Made by a program: the position numbers and the translations under genes. This document shows, piece after piece, positions 62,068 through 64,000 of a stretch of DNA of 64,000 bases. The stretch lies in contig CAISLN010000002.1 of the NCBI GenBank assembly GCA_903886275.1, positions 48,596 to 112,595 of the forward strand. The letters run 5' to 3'. The notes beneath the pieces were generated by a model. That model did not search any database. It was given only the letters and a program-made list of their open reading frames with translations, and was not told the origin of the DNA. The first letter of the stretch is position 1. Every line of letters begins with the position of its first letter. The DNA comes from an uncultured beta proteobacterium (GTDB lineage: Bacteria; Pseudomonadota; Gammaproteobacteria; Burkholderiales; Burkholderiaceae_C).

Positions 62068-64000
62068 ATGAAGAATCCCACCCCCGTGGCCACCGCAGCC
62101 ACCGCCCTCGCCACCGCAGCCACACCGGCTGGCGCTGCCAGCAAACGCAACAAAGACAACGAGAGACCGCTGGTGGAAGACATCCGCTTTTTGGGCCGGA
62201 TTTTGGGCGATGTGATTCGCGAACAAGAAGGCGTGGATGCCTACGAGCTGATCGAGCAAATCCGCAAGCTCTCGGTGGCCTTCCGGCGCGACGCCGACCA
62301 TGAAGCCGACAAGGCTTTGAAGCGCCTTCTCAAAGCCTTGAGCGGCGACCAGACGGTCAGCGTGATCCGCGCCTTCACCTATTTCAGCCACCTGGCCAAT
62401 CTGGCCGAAGACCGCCACCACATCCGCCGCCGCGCCGTGCATGAGCGCGCCGGTGACACCCAAGAAGGCAGCATCGAAGTGGCCATGTCGCGCCTGCGCT
62501 GGGCCGGCATTTCGCCCCGCGTGATTTCGCAAACCCTGGCGCAAAGTTATGTGGCGCCGGTGCTCACCGCCCACCCCACCGAGGTGCAGCGCAAAAGCAT
62601 TCTGGACGCCGAGCGCGACATCGCCCAGTTGCTGACCGCGCGCGACGACATCAAGCAGCGCGCCGCCCCCTTTGAGGGCAAGAAGGATGCGCTCACGCCC
62701 AAGGAGCTGGCCGCCAACGAGGCCCAAATGCGCGCCCGTGTGATGCAGCTGTGGCAGACAAGGCTGCTGCGCTTTAGCAAGCTCACCGTGTCCGACGAGA
62801 TCGAGAACGCGCTGAGCTATTACGAGTCCACCTTTCTGCGCGAAATCCCCAAGCTCTACGCCGAGATGGAAGCGCTGCTGGGCAACCAACCCGTGCATAC
62901 CTTTTTGCGCATGGGCCAGTGGATTGGCGGCGACCGCGACGGCAACCCCAATGTCAGCGCCCAGACGCTCGAATACGCCCTGCGCCGCCAAAGCGAGGTG
63001 GCCCTGCGCCACTACCTGACCGAGGTGCACTTTCTGGGCAGCGAGCTGTCCATCAGCGCCCTGCTCAACCGCTGCACGCCCGACATGCTGGCACTGGCCG
63101 AGCGCTCGCCCGACACCAATGAACACCGCAAGGACGAGCCCTACCGCCGGGCGCTGACCGGCGTCTACGCGCGCCTGGCCGCCACCCTGTTCGAGCTGAC
63201 CGGCACCAGCGCCGCACGCCATGCCGTGGCACCGCAAAACGCCTACCAATTAGCCGAAGAATTCATCGCCGATCTGCGCGTGATCGAGGCCTCGCTGCGC
63301 GCCCACCATGGCGCGGCCCTAACCGCCCAGCGCCTGCACCCGCTGATCCGCGCGGTCGAGGTGTTTGGCTTCCATTTGGCCACGGTCGATTTGCGCCAAA
63401 GCTCCGACAAGCACGAGGAAGTGGTGGCCGAACTGCTGGCCACGGCCCGAGTGGAAAGTGGCTACCAGGCCCTAGATGAAACTGCCAAGCGCAGCCTGCT
63501 GCTGCGCCTGTTAAATGATGCCAGGCCACTGCGCGTACATGGCGCCCACTATTCGGCCCACACGGTGGCCGAGCTGGCCATCTTTAGCATGGCCCAGGAG
63601 ATGCGCGCGCGCTTTGGGCATGAAGCCATTCGCCACTACATCATCAGCCACACCGAGACGGTCAGCGACCTGCTCGAAGTGCTTCTGCTGCAAAAGGAAG
63701 TGGGGCTGGTGCAGGGCACACTAGACGCGCAAGGCCACAGTGACCTGATCGTCGTGCCCCTGTTTGAGACCATCGAAGACCTGCGCAACGCCGCGCCCAT
63801 CATGCGCGAGTTTTACGCATTGCCCGGTGTGGCCGAGCTGGTCAAGCGCAGCGGCTGCGAGCAAGACATCATGCTGGGCTATTCCGACAGCAACAAGGAC
63901 GGCGGCATCTTCACCAGCAACTGGGAGCTCTACCGCGCCGAGATTGCGCTGGTCGAGCTGTTTGACGAGCTGGCCAAAAACCACAAGATCAAGCTGCGCA
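62068..64000 (+). CDS. ppc: phosphoenolpyruvate carboxylase, 3' end cut by window
   Basis: Anaplerotic carboxylation of PEP to oxaloacetate. About 644 residues are present of a protein usually 880-950 long; the rest lies beyond base 64000. Catalytic His169 in [13 protein letters not shown], the [14 protein letters not shown] segment, [20 protein letters not shown], and [12 protein letters not shown] are intact. The N-terminal 30 residues (Ala/Thr-rich) are variable. ATG 62068; TAGCAT (62054-62059) lies eight bases upstream, possibly a -10 giving a very short leader. Confidence 0.97.
   Translation, partial: MKNPTPVATAATALATAATPAGAASKRNKDNERPLVEDIRFLGRILGDVIREQEGVDAYELIEQIRKLSVAFRRDADHEADKALKRLLKALSGDQTVSVIRAFTYFSHLANLAEDRHHIRRRAVHERAGDTQEGSIEVAMSRLRWAGISPRVISQTLAQSYVAPVLTAHPTEVQRKSILDAERDIAQLLTARDDIKQRAAPFEGKKDALTPKELAANEAQMRARVMQLWQTRLLRFSKLTVSDEIENALSYYESTFLREIPKLYAEMEALLGNQPVHTFLRMGQWIGGDRDGNPNVSAQTLEYALRRQSEVALRHYLTEVHFLGSELSISALLNRCTPDMLALAERSPDTNEHRKDEPYRRALTGVYARLAATLFELTGTSAARHAVAPQNAYQLAEEFIADLRVIEASLRAHHGAALTAQRLHPLIRAVEVFGFHLATVDLRQSSDKHEEVVAELLATARVESGYQALDETAKRSLLLRLLNDARPLRVHGAHYSAHTVAELAIFSMAQEMRARFGHEAIRHYIISHTETVSDLLEVLLLQKEVGLVQGTLDAQGHSDLIVVPLFETIEDLRNAAPIMREFYALPGVAELVKRSGCEQDIMLGYSDSNKDGGIFTSNWELYRAEIALVELFDELAKNHKIKLR

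Overview
The window reads as a contiguous piece of chromosome from a high-GC betaproteobacterium of the order Burkholderiales, most likely family Comamonadaceae (Rhodoferax/Polaromonas/Acidovorax-like). The grounds are gene order and protein character: a TCA block (acnB, CitE-like lyase, mdh, GntR regulator, sdhCDABE, gltA), a leuC-entericidin-leuD-leuB-asd-fimV-truA-trpFBA-accD block, a lepA-lepB-DUF4845-rnc-era-recO-pdxJ-acpS-nagZ block, a yceD-rpmF-plsX-fabHDG-acpP-fabF block, and hemCDXY next to ppc. The genus is inference. No tRNA, rRNA, CRISPR array, transposase, integrase or prophage gene was seen.

Layout. 1-4314 (minus): acnB (cut by the window edge), a small exported protein, a CitE/HpcH-type lyase and mdh. 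4437-10545 (plus): a divergent GntR/UTRA regulator behind a palindrome, then sdhC, sdhD, sdhA, sdhB, sdhE and gltA, closed by an intrinsic terminator. 10649-11422 (minus): an XRE regulator divergent from leuC with an 18-bp palindrome at its start. 11515-23974 (plus): leuC, an entericidin-like lipopeptide, leuD, an ABM-fold protein, leuB, asd, fimV, truA, trpF, trpB, trpA, accD. 24208-24777 (minus): a YggT protein. 24891-30979 (plus): lysS, a TPR/GT9-like protein, a DMT exporter, a YgjP-like metallopeptidase, a small hypothetical protein and a repeat lipoprotein. 31094-47668 (minus): a 52-residue basic secreted peptide, then the nagZ-to-lepA operon in reverse, a structured 0.5-kb gap, degP, a two-helix membrane protein, and the fatty-acid synthesis cluster. 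47780-48328 (minus): yceD. 48355-49755 (plus): a Maf protein and a tetrapyrrole-methylase-fold protein. 49776-52953 (minus): S49 peptidase, Rieske protein, HAD phosphatase, rluC. 53449-56694 (plus): rne after a 0.5-kb leader region. 56813-62013 (minus): a GAF-GGDEF protein with a degenerate signature, then hemY, hemX, hemD, hemC. 62068-end (plus): ppc, cut by the window edge.

How it works together. Most genes are housekeeping: TCA cycle, leucine/tryptophan/aspartate-family amino acid synthesis, malonyl-CoA and fatty acid synthesis, early haem synthesis, RNA processing, membrane protein export and anaplerosis. Many neighbours overlap by 1 or 4 bases (for example trpB/trpA, fabG/fabD, acpS/pdxJ/recO, era/rnc, hemD/hemC), which suggests translational coupling.

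The least explained parts are regulatory or small: the structured, terminator-containing gap between degP and lepA; a possible Thr/Lys/Ile/Met leader peptide plus hairpin before asd; the apparent absence of rpoE-rseA-rseB from its usual place between fabF and degP; a His/Lys-rich secreted 52-mer next to a perfect 23-bp-arm hairpin; and terminators placed inside the fatty-acid cluster. I did not find a clear multi-gene undescribed system. These are candidates only, read by eye without alignment or folding software.
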